64,000 nt of DNA. Origin: Lactuca virosa (Eukaryota; Streptophyta; Magnoliopsida; Asterales; Asteraceae). Position 1 is the stretch's first letter; every line of letters begins with the position of its first letter. The DNA is taken from assembly GCA_928212115.1 (NCBI GenBank), contig CAKMRJ010002223.1, forward strand, positions 299,533,838 to 299,597,837, given 5' to 3'. The notes below the pieces were generated by a model that made no database searches, was not told where the DNA came from, and saw nothing but the letters and a program-made list of their open reading frames with translations. Of this stretch, positions 47,107 to 57,268 are shown one piece after another. The position numbers and the translations under genes were made by a program.

Positions 47107-49366
47107 ATGGCGAGAGGAAAGATCCAGATAAAGAAGATAGAGAATTCGACGAATAGGCAAGTGACGTATTCCAAGAGGAGAAACGGATTGTTTAAGAAGG
47201 CGAGTGAACTCACTGTGTTGTGCGATGCAAAGGTGTCGATTATCATGGTTTCTTGTACTGATAAGCTTCATGAATACATCAGTCCTTCCATTACGTACGT
47301 ATTAGATTTTGTTAGATTTTTTTTGGTAGTGTTTCTAACTCTTTTCAGTTCTTATTGATTTTGATTATGCTTGTGTGGATGAATGTTCGGATCAGGATGA
47401 AGCAGTTCTTCGATCAGTATCAGAAGGCAACAGGAATCGATCTCTGGAACTCTCATTATCAGGTAAGTATTTGGATGATATAAAAGATTTTAGCCGAAAA
47501 TTTTGTCAGAAAGTGTTAAAATCTGGGATTCGACTATCATCCTTGATTTATCACCACCTTCTGATTTCAAATGTTATATACAATTATACAAACTATCACT
47601 TAATTAGAGAAATTATAAATAAGTAAATAACAATATGTAACGGTTAATTCATTTTTTAAAAAAAGTAATAAACAAATAAATGGAATACGTGTAATAATAA
47701 AGATAAATGCCATACAAAAGTTATTAATGTTTTACTAATTTTCATGCAGAAAATGCAAGAGGAACTGAGACAGCAAAAAGAGGGAAACAGAAATCTTAGG
47801 AAGCAAATTAGGTTTCAATTTTCATTTTTCTTTTATTTAATTTATAACTTGGTTTAAAAAAAAGGGAGTATTTCATATACGCCCTTAGTAAACATCTAAA
47901 TATCGTATTTGCCCGACCTAAACTCTAAATATCGTATTTGCCCAAATCTATTTTTTTAATAGTTTTTAACATTTAATATTCTTTTTCCTATATTCTTAAA
48001 TTTTTAAAATTAAAATAAAAATTGAATAGACCATAATACCCTTTAATCTTAAAAACCCTTTTGCTAGTTGGTCGTATTCCCCCCAAATCCCTACGACCAT
48101 CCGTTATACTCTCCACGACAATGGTCGTGGAGAGCTTCCAGATCAGCCACCGGAGCAACCACGATCCATCACGAAAACGACGAACTATAAGTTTAATCTC
48201 AGAAGTTGGAAACATCATAAGAAACAATTAGGAACCATAAGTTTAATCTCCCTGCTATAATTGTGTGCTTTTCGTAATTCAATTTAATTCTTTGAATTTG
48301 TGGAATTGTTCTTGAAAATGAAAAGGAGTTGGATGAACTTGTTGCCAGCAAGGAAAATGTTGACAAACAACTTAAAAATGAAGCTATCCATACTTCACGA
48401 AATTGAATACTTAATTAACAAATAAAACCAATGTACTTTAATCATGAAATTGAATATTCAATTAACCAATGAAAACATAAACTTAACTAATACTAATCAA
48501 TTGAAAAACGATTGGCGAAAAGAGGGCATAAACAGAAAAGGTGCAGCGAGAAGAAGGAAGAAAAAAAGACGTAGGTTCTAGTCTGCAGTCGCAATTTGCA
48601 GAAAATAACTTTAGAAGGTAAGGGTATTATGGTCCAGTCACTTTTTATTTTAATTTTAATGATTTAATAATATAGAAAAATGATTATTAAATGTAAAAAC
48701 TATTAAAAAATAGATTTTGGGCAAATCCGAAATTTTAAAATATTAATGAGGGTAAATACGATATTTAGAGTTTAGGTCGGACAAATACGATATTTAGATG
48801 TTTACTAAGGGTATATATAAAATTCTCCCTAAAAAAAATATCCATAATATTCTACGCAAAAATGAAAATAAATACATTCTTGAATTCTTTTGTCTTTCTT
48901 TTACTTGGTAGGCAAAGATTGGGTGATTGCTTGGAAGATCTCAACTTTGAAGAATTGCTTGCGCTTGAAAAAGATTCACAAGAGGCTGTCTACATTATTC
49001 GTGAACGCAAGGTTCATTTCTTTTAAATAAATATCTACTGGAATTTTATATTTAGAAATAGGGATGAGCATAGGCGGGTACCCGCCTCATTTGGCGAGAA
49101 CCGGAACCGGAATCGGAACCGGCGGTTCCTAGAAAGTTAGAACCGGAACCGGAACCACTCTAGGTAGTTCTCAAATGTTTGGAACCAGTCCCGGAACCGG
49201 CGGTTCCGGTTCCGGGAGCGGGTAACCCGGTTAGATTTATTTTGTTAAATTTTGTCGATAAAACCGCAATTTAGTTCGATCCAAATCAAATCAATTCGGA
49301 CCAAAGACGAACAAAATCGGACCAATATATTCTAAACCGGTCTAAGTAACACACATATTTATATGA

Positions 49367-49417
<51 letters not shown>

Positions 49418-50193
49418 AACCGGTTCCGGCGGGTACCCAGCGGGTAGCGGTTCCGAAAAAACGAGAACTGGAACCGGAACCGCTTAAGGCGGTTCCATAA
49501 TTTTAGGAACTGGAACCGGACCCGCTTAAGGCGATTCCAGTTCCAAAACCGGCAGTTCCGAGACGGTTCAGGTTCCAAAAGCGGGTATCCGGTTCCGATG
49601 CTCATCCCTATTTAGAAACATAATTCTCTCTATTTTTTTTTTACCAAAATTACAGCTCAAAGTCATTGGTAATAAAGTGGAGACTTCCAAAAAGAAGGTA
49701 ATTGATGATACTATAATTTTTTTTTTCGAAAATTGTTTTTTTTTTTTTTTTCTGATTATTGGTAATTCAGGTGAGAAGTGCCCAAGATGTATACAAGAAA
49801 CTCATGCATGAATTTGTAAGCTTTCTCATATTTCTTCAATCTTCACATCTTGAATTAAACTTCCGTAGAAAAAAAAATAAGCAACAAAATATGATCAAAC
49901 AGATACATTCATATATGATTTTAGAGAGGATACATACAAATGAAATCTATACTTTTGGCCATCTAAGTTCTTAGTAATAAGGATTCATTTACATTTTGAA
50001 CATCGGTTTTCCTTCTCTTTGAAAAAGAACTCAAATATGGTTTTTAAATCTGTCTTACATGTCTCTTTAGTTTTATTGATTTTGAAACAAAGATGCAAAT
50101 GTTTGACGTATATAAAAGTGTAAATTGACTTTTAATTTTGAGACAGGTATAAATTTATAGTAAATGCAAACATATAATAATAATAATAATAAC

Positions 50194-50224
<31 letters not shown>

Positions 50225-52141
50225 CCACTGTTATTATACCAATAATTTGGGATAATCGCAAAAAAATATATATATATATCCGAAATTAGGGAATATGGAG
50301 AAATAACCAAATTTAATTTTCGATTTTACAAAGATAACTATCATGTTTGAAATGAGGCATTTAAATTAAAATACGACTTTATGTCACATGAAAGTACGTT
50401 TTTGACAAAAAAAAAATTATTTTCAATTTAAGTTAGGGTTTAGGTTATTTTTGGTCACTTAACATTTAGTTTTATGCTCATTTGGTCACTTAACTCTTTT
50501 TAAGTTTTAAAAGGTTATCAAACTTTTGACGTTGTGCTAATTTAGTCACTTAACTTTTGGTTTGGTCACTTAACTTTTAGATTTGTGCTCATTTAGTCAT
50601 CTAACTTTTAAAATTGTGCTAATTTAGTCACTAAACTTTTGAAAAAATTTTAAAGTTTAGTAACTAAATGAACACAATTTTAAAAGTTAGGTGACTAAAT
50701 GTGACCAAACCAAAAGTTAAGTGACTAAATGAGCACAAAGCCAAAAGTTTGATGATCTTTTAAAACTTAAAAAGAGTTACGTGACCAAATGAGCACAAAA
50801 CCAAAAATTAAATGACAAAAAATGACCTAAACCCTTTAGATTATGGATTGCGGATTTCTTATAGGAAAACAACGTCCTCAGATATTTTAAAAACTTTTCT
50901 GAAATACGATAAATAAATATGAAATACTGAGAAAATGTTTCTTGTTTACTAAAATTTAAATAAAAAGTTAAATAAACAAACTAAGAACTAAGTTATAGTA
51001 CCACGGGGAGGGTTCATGCGAAAATGCAAATAATTTACGAAAACATGAAAACAAGAAAAACTTATGATATTGTGTCACCTCAACATTATATTTTGGAAAA
51101 TAATTCATCCAAACTTTGAAATACATGATGATAATCGATGATAGATGAAAAATTGTTTCATATTAGCAAAGTATGATTTTTAACATTTTTATTATGAAAA
51201 CATGAATTTAAAAATGATTAAGGACGTGATTTTTTTTATTAAAACCGTCTTTAAATCTATATTATCATAACACCATCCAATGTAAACTTACTATCTTTAA
51301 TTTATTGCTAATAAATTTATTTTTTTATAGTACATGTGTTTGATTTTTATAAGATAAAATCTGTTTTCGCGTTTTCGCAAGATATTTATGTTTTCGCATG
51401 AACCTACTTCATAATACAACATATGACACATGGAATATATCGTTTAATTGAAAAAACATTAGTAGTAGACATTTTAGATTTACGGAAATTTTATTAGAAA
51501 AATATTTGGTACAAATAATAAAAAATATACATAATATATCATTAAGTGCTGAAATATTCATTTCAAAATTAACGGTTATTATGGCAAATGTAGAAAAGTT
51601 AGGTTATATATCAACATTCTACCAATAACATTTGGTTTGTTTGTGAATATCATATAATATTTTTTATTATAACTGTTACTATTATTATAATGATTTGTAA
51701 TGAATGGTTAATAACATTTTTTTCTTTAGAAAAAACCATTGTTTTTAAAAAGTGATATCATAAAGTACACAATTAGAACCAGAATTTTGTGTTAAGAAAA
51801 TATCATTAAATAATGGATTTAATATATTTTGTGAACAAAAATGTTTATTACCCAATTCTTGCATTTTTTTTTAAAAAAATAATATTTTATAAAAAGAAAA
51901 AACTGTTTTTCGATTATTGATGACATTAATATGACAAAAATGCAAAAATGTTCCTTATGATATGCATTTTTTCCGAAGTTTAATATAAACCTCGACTTTT
52001 TGGCTTTATTGTCCTTTTGGTCTAGTTTGTATGTGGAAATGGTCCATTCGAAAGTTAAAATGACTATTATACCCTTTACTTTATTTTTACATTTTTATAT
52101 ATCTATTTTAATATTTTAATAATTAAAATAATAGAATATGC

Positions 52142-52172
<31 letters not shown>

Positions 52173-54118
52173 CCCTCTCTCTCTCTCTCTCGTGTAAATT
52201 AATGGAAATGGGAAGACAATTACAAGGTTTGAACAATAAAAACACATACATTACAGAAATCAGAAATCCAAATAGAAAAGAATTTAAAGTTTAAAGAAGA
52301 ATACCCAGAAAACCTAAACAAAAAATAACTTAAACTTTGAACGATGCTCAAGAATAGTGGAAGAAATCAACATCGATTACTGAAATCATAAATCCCAAAT
52401 GGAATAATCAAGAAAAAAAATTCACGAAGACCCAATTCACAAGTCTAAAATCCAAGATCAAATGATTAAGAAACAGAAAATCCATGAACACCAACTTCAA
52501 ATATCAAAAATCCCCAATCGATTGATCAAGCAAGAAACAAGAAAACCTAGAAAAAGCCAACAGGAATATCAAGCATATCTCATTATCATCTCTCTCGTCA
52601 GAAAAAGTCATCACGGCTAGATGGATTCCAGTAAAAACACAAGACCCATTTGCTCCAACTCGATTCTCTATGAACACCCCTGTGATTTGGACACAAGACC
52701 CATTTGAGACACCTCTTGAAAAAGGTTCTTACACACCCCTGTGATATAGACCTTCTCTGATACGTGTATACGACAACAAGTTAAAGCAGCTCCTCTGTGC
52801 CAGCTCTTGCTTCTTATACATTTCTTTCTCTGAAATCGATCTTGAAGAAGAGAAAATCTCCAAATCTCACTTCTATTAACTTCAATCAAAGCCTCTAGTG
52901 TTATCAGGGTTTGGATTTCTGATTTATGGTAATGTGTGTGTTTTTTTAGGAAAAAGACAATCAGGTCAAAGAAGAAGAACACACACACACACATAGAGAG
53001 AGAGAGAGAGGGAGAGAGAGAGCTCATATTTATTTATTAATAAAACATTTAATTAAATAGAAAAAATATAAAAATATATGAGGAGGGCATTTTAGTCTTT
53101 TCAGTTTTTCGAGTCATTTCCACATACAAACTAAGTCAAAAGGTCATAAAGCCAAAAAAATTGAAGTTTGGACTAAATCTCGAAAAAAATGCATACAACA
53201 GGGACCATTTTTACAATTTTGTCCATTAATCCTTATTGTAAGGATATTATTTATTGTTATAGGACATTTTCAACCAAGTACCATTTTAATGTAAAAAGTA
53301 GTGTAAATCTTGTCCGGCCAAATATAATTTCATACATATGTCAATTTTATTTTTTCATACATATCTAGTTTATTTAAGTTTTTTCAAGTTTGAGTTTATA
53401 TATTTGAAATTAATTTAATTTAGTTTATTTAAGTTGTTTCAAGTTTGACTTTATATATTTAAAATTAGTTTAATTGTATTGTAAAATATTTCTATGAATA
53501 AATGTGTGGTGTTTATTTAAATATATCTTTTATTAATAATATGTTTGTTTTAATAATATCACAATTACGTTGATTCAAATACATACAAATTATTTGTTTA
53601 GTTATCTTTATAATTTTTAAAGTTATTGTAGCAAAATATGTAAGATAGATTTGTAAAAAACTAACAACCGGAAGTATTTTTACAAACTAAATAAATTAGA
53701 AAAGAAACTGGAAATATTCTTTTTGATATAGATAATGGTTTTTGATATAGATAATGGTATGTGGTTTACTAATTATTTGTGTAAAAAATGGTATTACATA
53801 TAGTGATGGTCTTACTACTAGTCTTAGTAGTTCCATTATCGAGAGTAAACAATAATTAATAATAATGATAATTATAATAATACTAGTATTATTGCATTTT
53901 AAGTTTTATCGACATAAATACAGGATTTAAGAGGAGAGGATCCACAATATGGGATGATAGAAGATGGGTTGGAGTACGAAAATGTCTATGGATACCCACA
54001 AATATCTCCACCAAACATCCTAACTCTACGATTACAGTCAGAGCATCCCAACAACCTTCATATCGTACCCGGTGGAGCTAATGCATCCAACATGACCACT
54101 TATGGTTTGCTTGGGTAG
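47107..54118 (+). CDS. AP3: APETALA3/DEFICIENS-type MADS-box transcription factor
   Basis: Seven exons with GT-AG introns: 47107-47294, 47396-47462, 47750-47811, 48912-49011, 49656-49697, 49771-49815, 53924-54118. Sizes are 188, 67, 62, 100, 42, 45 and 195 bp, the AP3 pattern, giving 699 nt (232 aa). Residues 1-60 are the MADS domain (MARGKIQIKKIENSTNRQVT, then LTVLCDAKVSIIM). I and K domains follow (residues about 61-170, with QRLGDCLEDLNFEELLALE). The C-terminus has a PI-derived motif (LRLQSEHPNNLH) and ends NMTTYGLLG, in the place of the core-eudicot euAP3 motif. AP3 pairs with PISTILLATA to specify petals and stamens and binds CArG boxes. The frame is intact. Introns 3, 4 and 6 are swollen by transposons. 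Orthology to AP3 rather than TM6 rests on the C-terminal end. Confidence 0.95.
47863..48830. mobile_element. long-TIR element in intron 3 of the MADS-box gene, about 970 bp
   Basis: The left arm (AGGGAGTATTTCATATACGCCC, CTTAGTAAACATCTAAATAT, CGTATTTGCCCGACC) is reproduced inverted at 48720-48830. The arms extend about 170 bp each. The flanks are A-runs of about 8 bp on both sides, a probable target duplication. The core 48040-48600 has a short GC-richer stretch (CGACCATCC...CACGACAATGGTCGTGG), itself palindromic, and no intact ORF. Confidence 0.82.
49059..49610. mobile_element. hAT-like non-autonomous element in intron 4, 552 bp
   Basis: Terminal TAGGGATGAGCAT and ATGCTCATCCCTA, with an exact 8-bp duplication TTTAGAAA on both sides (49051-49058, 49611-49618), which is diagnostic of hAT. 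The body is CCGGAACCGG-rich on the left and the inverse on the right, around an (AT)n run at about 49370-49412. Same family as the element starting at 35051. It occupies nearly all of intron 4. Confidence 0.92.
50176..50226. repeat. (AAT)n / (ATT)n microsatellite
   Basis: About nine AAT units with one interruption, followed directly by ATT units, so the run is self-complementary. It lies in intron 6 of the MADS-box gene. Confidence 0.85.
50435..50835. mobile_element. foldback element in intron 6, about 400 bp
   Basis: Almost the whole element is one inverted repeat. AGGGTTTAGGTTATTTTTGG...TTTAGTCACTAAACTT (left half) pairs with AAGTTTAGTAACTAAATG...AAAATGACCTAAACCCT (right half), with the turn near 50650. 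Inside each arm the phrase GTCACTTAACTTTTGG or its complement recurs several times. No ORF. A transcript would be a long hairpin. The target duplication is not clear. Confidence 0.85.
51931..53223. mobile_element. long-TIR DNA transposon in intron 6, 1.29 kb
   Basis: The left arm ATGACAAAAATGCAAAAATGTTCC..CTTTATTGTCC...TTGTATGTGGAAATGG is inverted at 53050-53223. CATTAAT flanks both ends (51924-51930, 53224-53230). As in the element at 44254-45708, the inner edges of the arms carry (CT)n (52143-52190) and (GA)n (about 52997-53021) tracts, and the first bases of the arms are related. The core (52200-52990) is AT-rich with no intact ORF. Confidence 0.8.
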
Positions 54119-54607
54119 GACAATGCATATTGCTAAGTGCTAACTAATGAATTGATTGAATTCCAAAAAAATTCAATCGTGTGAACTGGTTACGTTTCAT
54201 AAAGTTTTGCCTTGTTTGGTTGGCATATGATAGACATTTTGAGTGTTTCTTATTTTCTCTTTTGAAGTAATTCACATATATGGTGTTTGCTTTATCCATA
54301 TATCATTTTTTGAGTTAGTTTTGAAGTAATTCATATATATGGTGTTTGCAAGTTACCACATCATTAAAAAGTATGACATATTTCAATATATAGATGGAAA
54401 CAATTTTAATTTTATCAAGCAAAGTTACAATTTTAATTTTATCAAGCAAAGTTGAAATATCAAAATTTTCAAATATATTCAACATTATGTGTTCACATGG
54501 ATGAGAAATGTTACACAATGATCATTTGCATCTTAATTTTATGATATGAGTTTTGATGATATGTCGGACTTCCATGTGGTAAATAGTGGTTGCCTCCAAC
54601 TCTTCTT
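54119..54607. other. 3' flank of the MADS-box gene, small duplications
   Basis: No gene. Two copies of TTTTGAAGTAATTCA-ATATATGGTGTTTGC lie near 54262 and 54320. A 27-bp unit CAATTTTAATTTTATCAAGCAAAGTT is duplicated at about 54400-54455. Confidence 0.55.
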
Positions 54608-54869
54608 GGTGTCTTGAATTTTGGTATCACCTAAGAATATGATGTTAAGATGTTATCCACTTTATTATTGTTGAATTAAGGTGCTTAAGCTCATAACTAA
54701 ATTGGTATAAACTTCAAAATAAAAGCAAAATCCTTTTTGGTGTCTTGAATTTTGGTATCACCTAAGAATATGATGTTAAGATGTTATCCACTTTATTATT
54801 GTTGGATTAAGGTACCTAAGCTCATAACTAAATTGGTATAAACTTCAAAATAAAAGCAAAATCCTTTTG
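54608..54869. repeat. 131-bp tandem duplication spanning a copia LTR junction
   Basis: GGTGTCTTGAATTTTGG at 54608 recurs at 54739. Each copy contains flanking DNA followed by the first about 70 bp of the copia LTR (TGTTGAATTAAGG at about 54669, TGTTGGATTAAGG at 54800). Only the second copy continues into the full LTR. Confidence 0.85.
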
Positions 54870-55743
54870 GGTTGTCATCATAACCAGAAATAGCTAGAAA
54901 TGATATTAGAAAAGAGAGAAATGTTTTGTTAATATATATTAACTGAGAATAGATAATTGATATGTTAATTTGTTATGTGATTAATAAATTAACATGAGAT
55001 CAATAGTTAAATAATTGATTTGTTAATTTATATGGTTAATAATTTAATAATAAATCACTTAGGATTAATTAATTATTAATCAGAATTAACCTGGAATTAA
55101 TTTAGGTTGCAAGAGGTGAATTGTAATAATTTAATAATAAATCACTGGAATTAATTAAAGGTGCAAGAGGTGAATTGTAATTGTTCAATAGTTGAACAAA
55201 AGAAGCAATTATAGAATCATCCAATGGGTGAAAGAAATTGGAAGTTTTTCTAGGGTTTCTAGAAGCCTCCTGGTTACATAAAAGGAAAAGATTTGAATTA
55301 GGATTAAATCTTTAATTTAATCAATTCAGATTCTGCTTTGCTTGCAAGTTACCTAAATTATAAATAGGACTCCAATGCCATCAATTTTCATTCATGACAT
55401 TCCTAAAAGTATTAGGAACGAAATTCCCTTCTCATCTCTCTCTATCCTCTTCGTTATAGGGCTTCTAGGGTTTTGGGTGTGAGTCATCAGAGATACGAGA
55501 TTTCTGGTGCTTTCTTTCTAGAGCTTGTTCAAGAAGGATTTTATTGATTATTTACAACAATAATCAAAAGGTATGTAAACCCTAATCTCTTTGTAAATTT
55601 CGAAAATTGTAGCGTATTCCTAGGGTTCTTGATGTTCAATTGTTTGTTGCAATCAATAGATAAAACTTAGATCCAATAGGTTGCACTTGAACTCAGGGTT
55701 AAGTTTTTACGCCACATATTTTTGTAACCTATAAAACATATCA
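54800..55743 (+). mobile_element. copia 5' LTR, about 944 bp
   Basis: Starts TGTTGGATTAAGG and ends ACATATCA, with TATAAATA at 55359-55366. It aligns with the solo LTR 21139-21954 at the start (TGTTGGA..., then CATAACTAA.T.GTATAA), in the middle (AAATAGCTAGAAA) and at the end. It is followed one base later by a primer-binding site, so it is a 5' LTR of a truncated plus-strand element. Confidence 0.85.
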
Positions 55744-55744
55744 A

Positions 55745-56282
55745 TGGTATCAAAGCCATAGTTTTCAATTGATCTTGCACAATTTTGAATAGATAAAAAA
55801 ATTAGGGTTCATAGAAATTAAACCCTAAGGGAGGAATTTTCGATTTTTGCTAGGGTTCTTGAAACCTTAGCCTCCACCCTTAGAATTTTCGAAATATGCT
55901 AAGGTTCTTGAAACCCTAGCCTCCCTAACCATTTTTCAAAAATTAGGGAGCCCTTTTAGGTTTATCTTGTTTCCTTAATTGTTATTTTAAAAGCCTTAAA
56001 ATTTGAATAATTAACACCTGATAAACCCAAACCCTATTTTTGAAAATTAAAGGGTTTTGGATTAGGATTAAATTTGAATTATTTTATTAATTGTTTAATA
56101 GTAGATAATTATTTAATCCATAAATGATTTAATTAATTTAATTAGTTTTTTAATTAAAGATAAAGATAAATCACTATAGGTTTAATATTAATTAATTAAA
56201 AGATTTAATTTAAATAATTAATATTTAAACCTCGTATTTTGAAAAGTTTTAAAATAATTAATATTTTGAAAAGTTTGAAAAG

Positions 56283-56323
<41 letters not shown>

Positions 56324-56369
56324 GTCAATTACTATATGTATAAGAAAAGTCAATCAAATCAATAGTAGG
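55745..56369 (+). mobile_element. copia primer-binding site and 5' leader, truncated
   Basis: TGGTATCAAAGCC at 55745-55757 is the initiator-Met tRNA primer-binding site with one change from TGGTATCAGAGC. The following 600 bp are leader-like: repeated TAGGGTTCTTGAAACC, AT-rich runs, and an (AT)n tract at 56286-56319. No gag is reached before the gypsy LTR at 56370 interrupts it. Confidence 0.75.
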
Positions 56370-56891
56370 TGTAACGTCTCGAAAATCCAAGGTAACATTT
56401 TCATTTTTAAAACAATAAATCATACAAACAAGTTCCAAAACCAATCAAAGTGAATACATTATTTAAACATCAGAGTAATATCATCAATTGCCAATGCGTA
56501 AAACTCTGGGGGAAGTTGTGCAGTCACGTCGGAGCCTCCCCTTTCGAACCGAAAGTACATGAAACCATAAATATGAAACCGTAAGCATAAAGTTAGTGAG
56601 TTCCCCAAAATACCTCATACACAAAACATATAACTGCCATGGGCTACCCCCATGGTCTTTCCTTGCAATGTTGATTGCAAAATCCCAGTCTTACATACGA
56701 GTACCATGGGCTACCCCATGGTCTTTCCTTGCAATGACGAAGGCCAAATCTCGGTCTTACATACAAGTGCCAGGGGACAGATCCTAGTCTTTCATACAAT
56801 TTCGAAGGGCCAAATCCTGGTATTTCATGCAATTCACAAAGACAACTAGCATTACACATTGTAAGGTCCTTGATGGAAGGATCTTCACCAG
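56370..56891 (-). mobile_element. Ty3/gypsy LTR, 3' part (minus strand), cut by a copia insertion
   Basis: On the minus strand it ends ...CTTGGATTTTCGAGACGTTACA at 56370. It carries GGTATTTTGGGGAACTCACTAAC (about 56594-56616), the block shared with the LTRs at 1679, 13099 and 38512. Beside it are four units of about 60 bp (56635-56830) built on CATGGTCTTTCC / GGGCCAAATCCTGG. This order (short tandem repeats, shared block, LTR end) matches the LTR at 1679-3413. Its other part should lie beyond the right edge of the window. Confidence 0.72.
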
Positions 56892-57238
56892 TGATCAATC
56901 AATCATAAGAAATAAAAAAGAAATGGAGTAGAAGATGGAATGAAACTGAGCTTGCATACGATTAATCACTTGAAACCGTCTGATACAACTCAGGGACCGA
57001 AAACTAGCAAAGTACAACTCCTTAGATCTGACAGCCTGACAACCTATATATACCCACAAGGACCGAAAACAGTTTTCTGTCAGCAGACTGAAAACTGGTT
57101 TTCGGTCACACCTTAACCAAGAACTTGCTTAGACCGAAAACGGAAAACATACACAAAAGACTCTAAAATACAAAGACAAATGCCCTAACTCATCTATACA
57201 TTTGATGCCTAGCCCAAACCATATATATTGGCCCTTCA
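56892..57238 (-). repeat. 3' LTR of the second copia element, about 347 bp
   Basis: The minus strand starts TGAAGGGCCAATATATATGG right after the purine tract and ends GATTGATTGATCA. A TATATATA box is present near 57045 on the minus strand. GACCGAAAAC motifs occur near 56993, 57059 and 57131. The left boundary is set by TG/CA ends and is provisional, because the partner LTR is not in the window. Confidence 0.6.
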
Positions 57239-57256
57239 ATCTCCCCCTTGGTTTGG
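57239..57256 (-). other. polypurine tract of the second copia element
   Basis: The minus strand reads AACCAAGGGGGAGAT just before the LTR start TGAAGGG. Confidence 0.75.
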
Positions 57257-57268
57257 GGCTAGCATAAT

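Noticed and set aside
55745..55757. tRNA gene remnant
   Set aside because: Primer-binding site after a copia LTR, not a tRNA.
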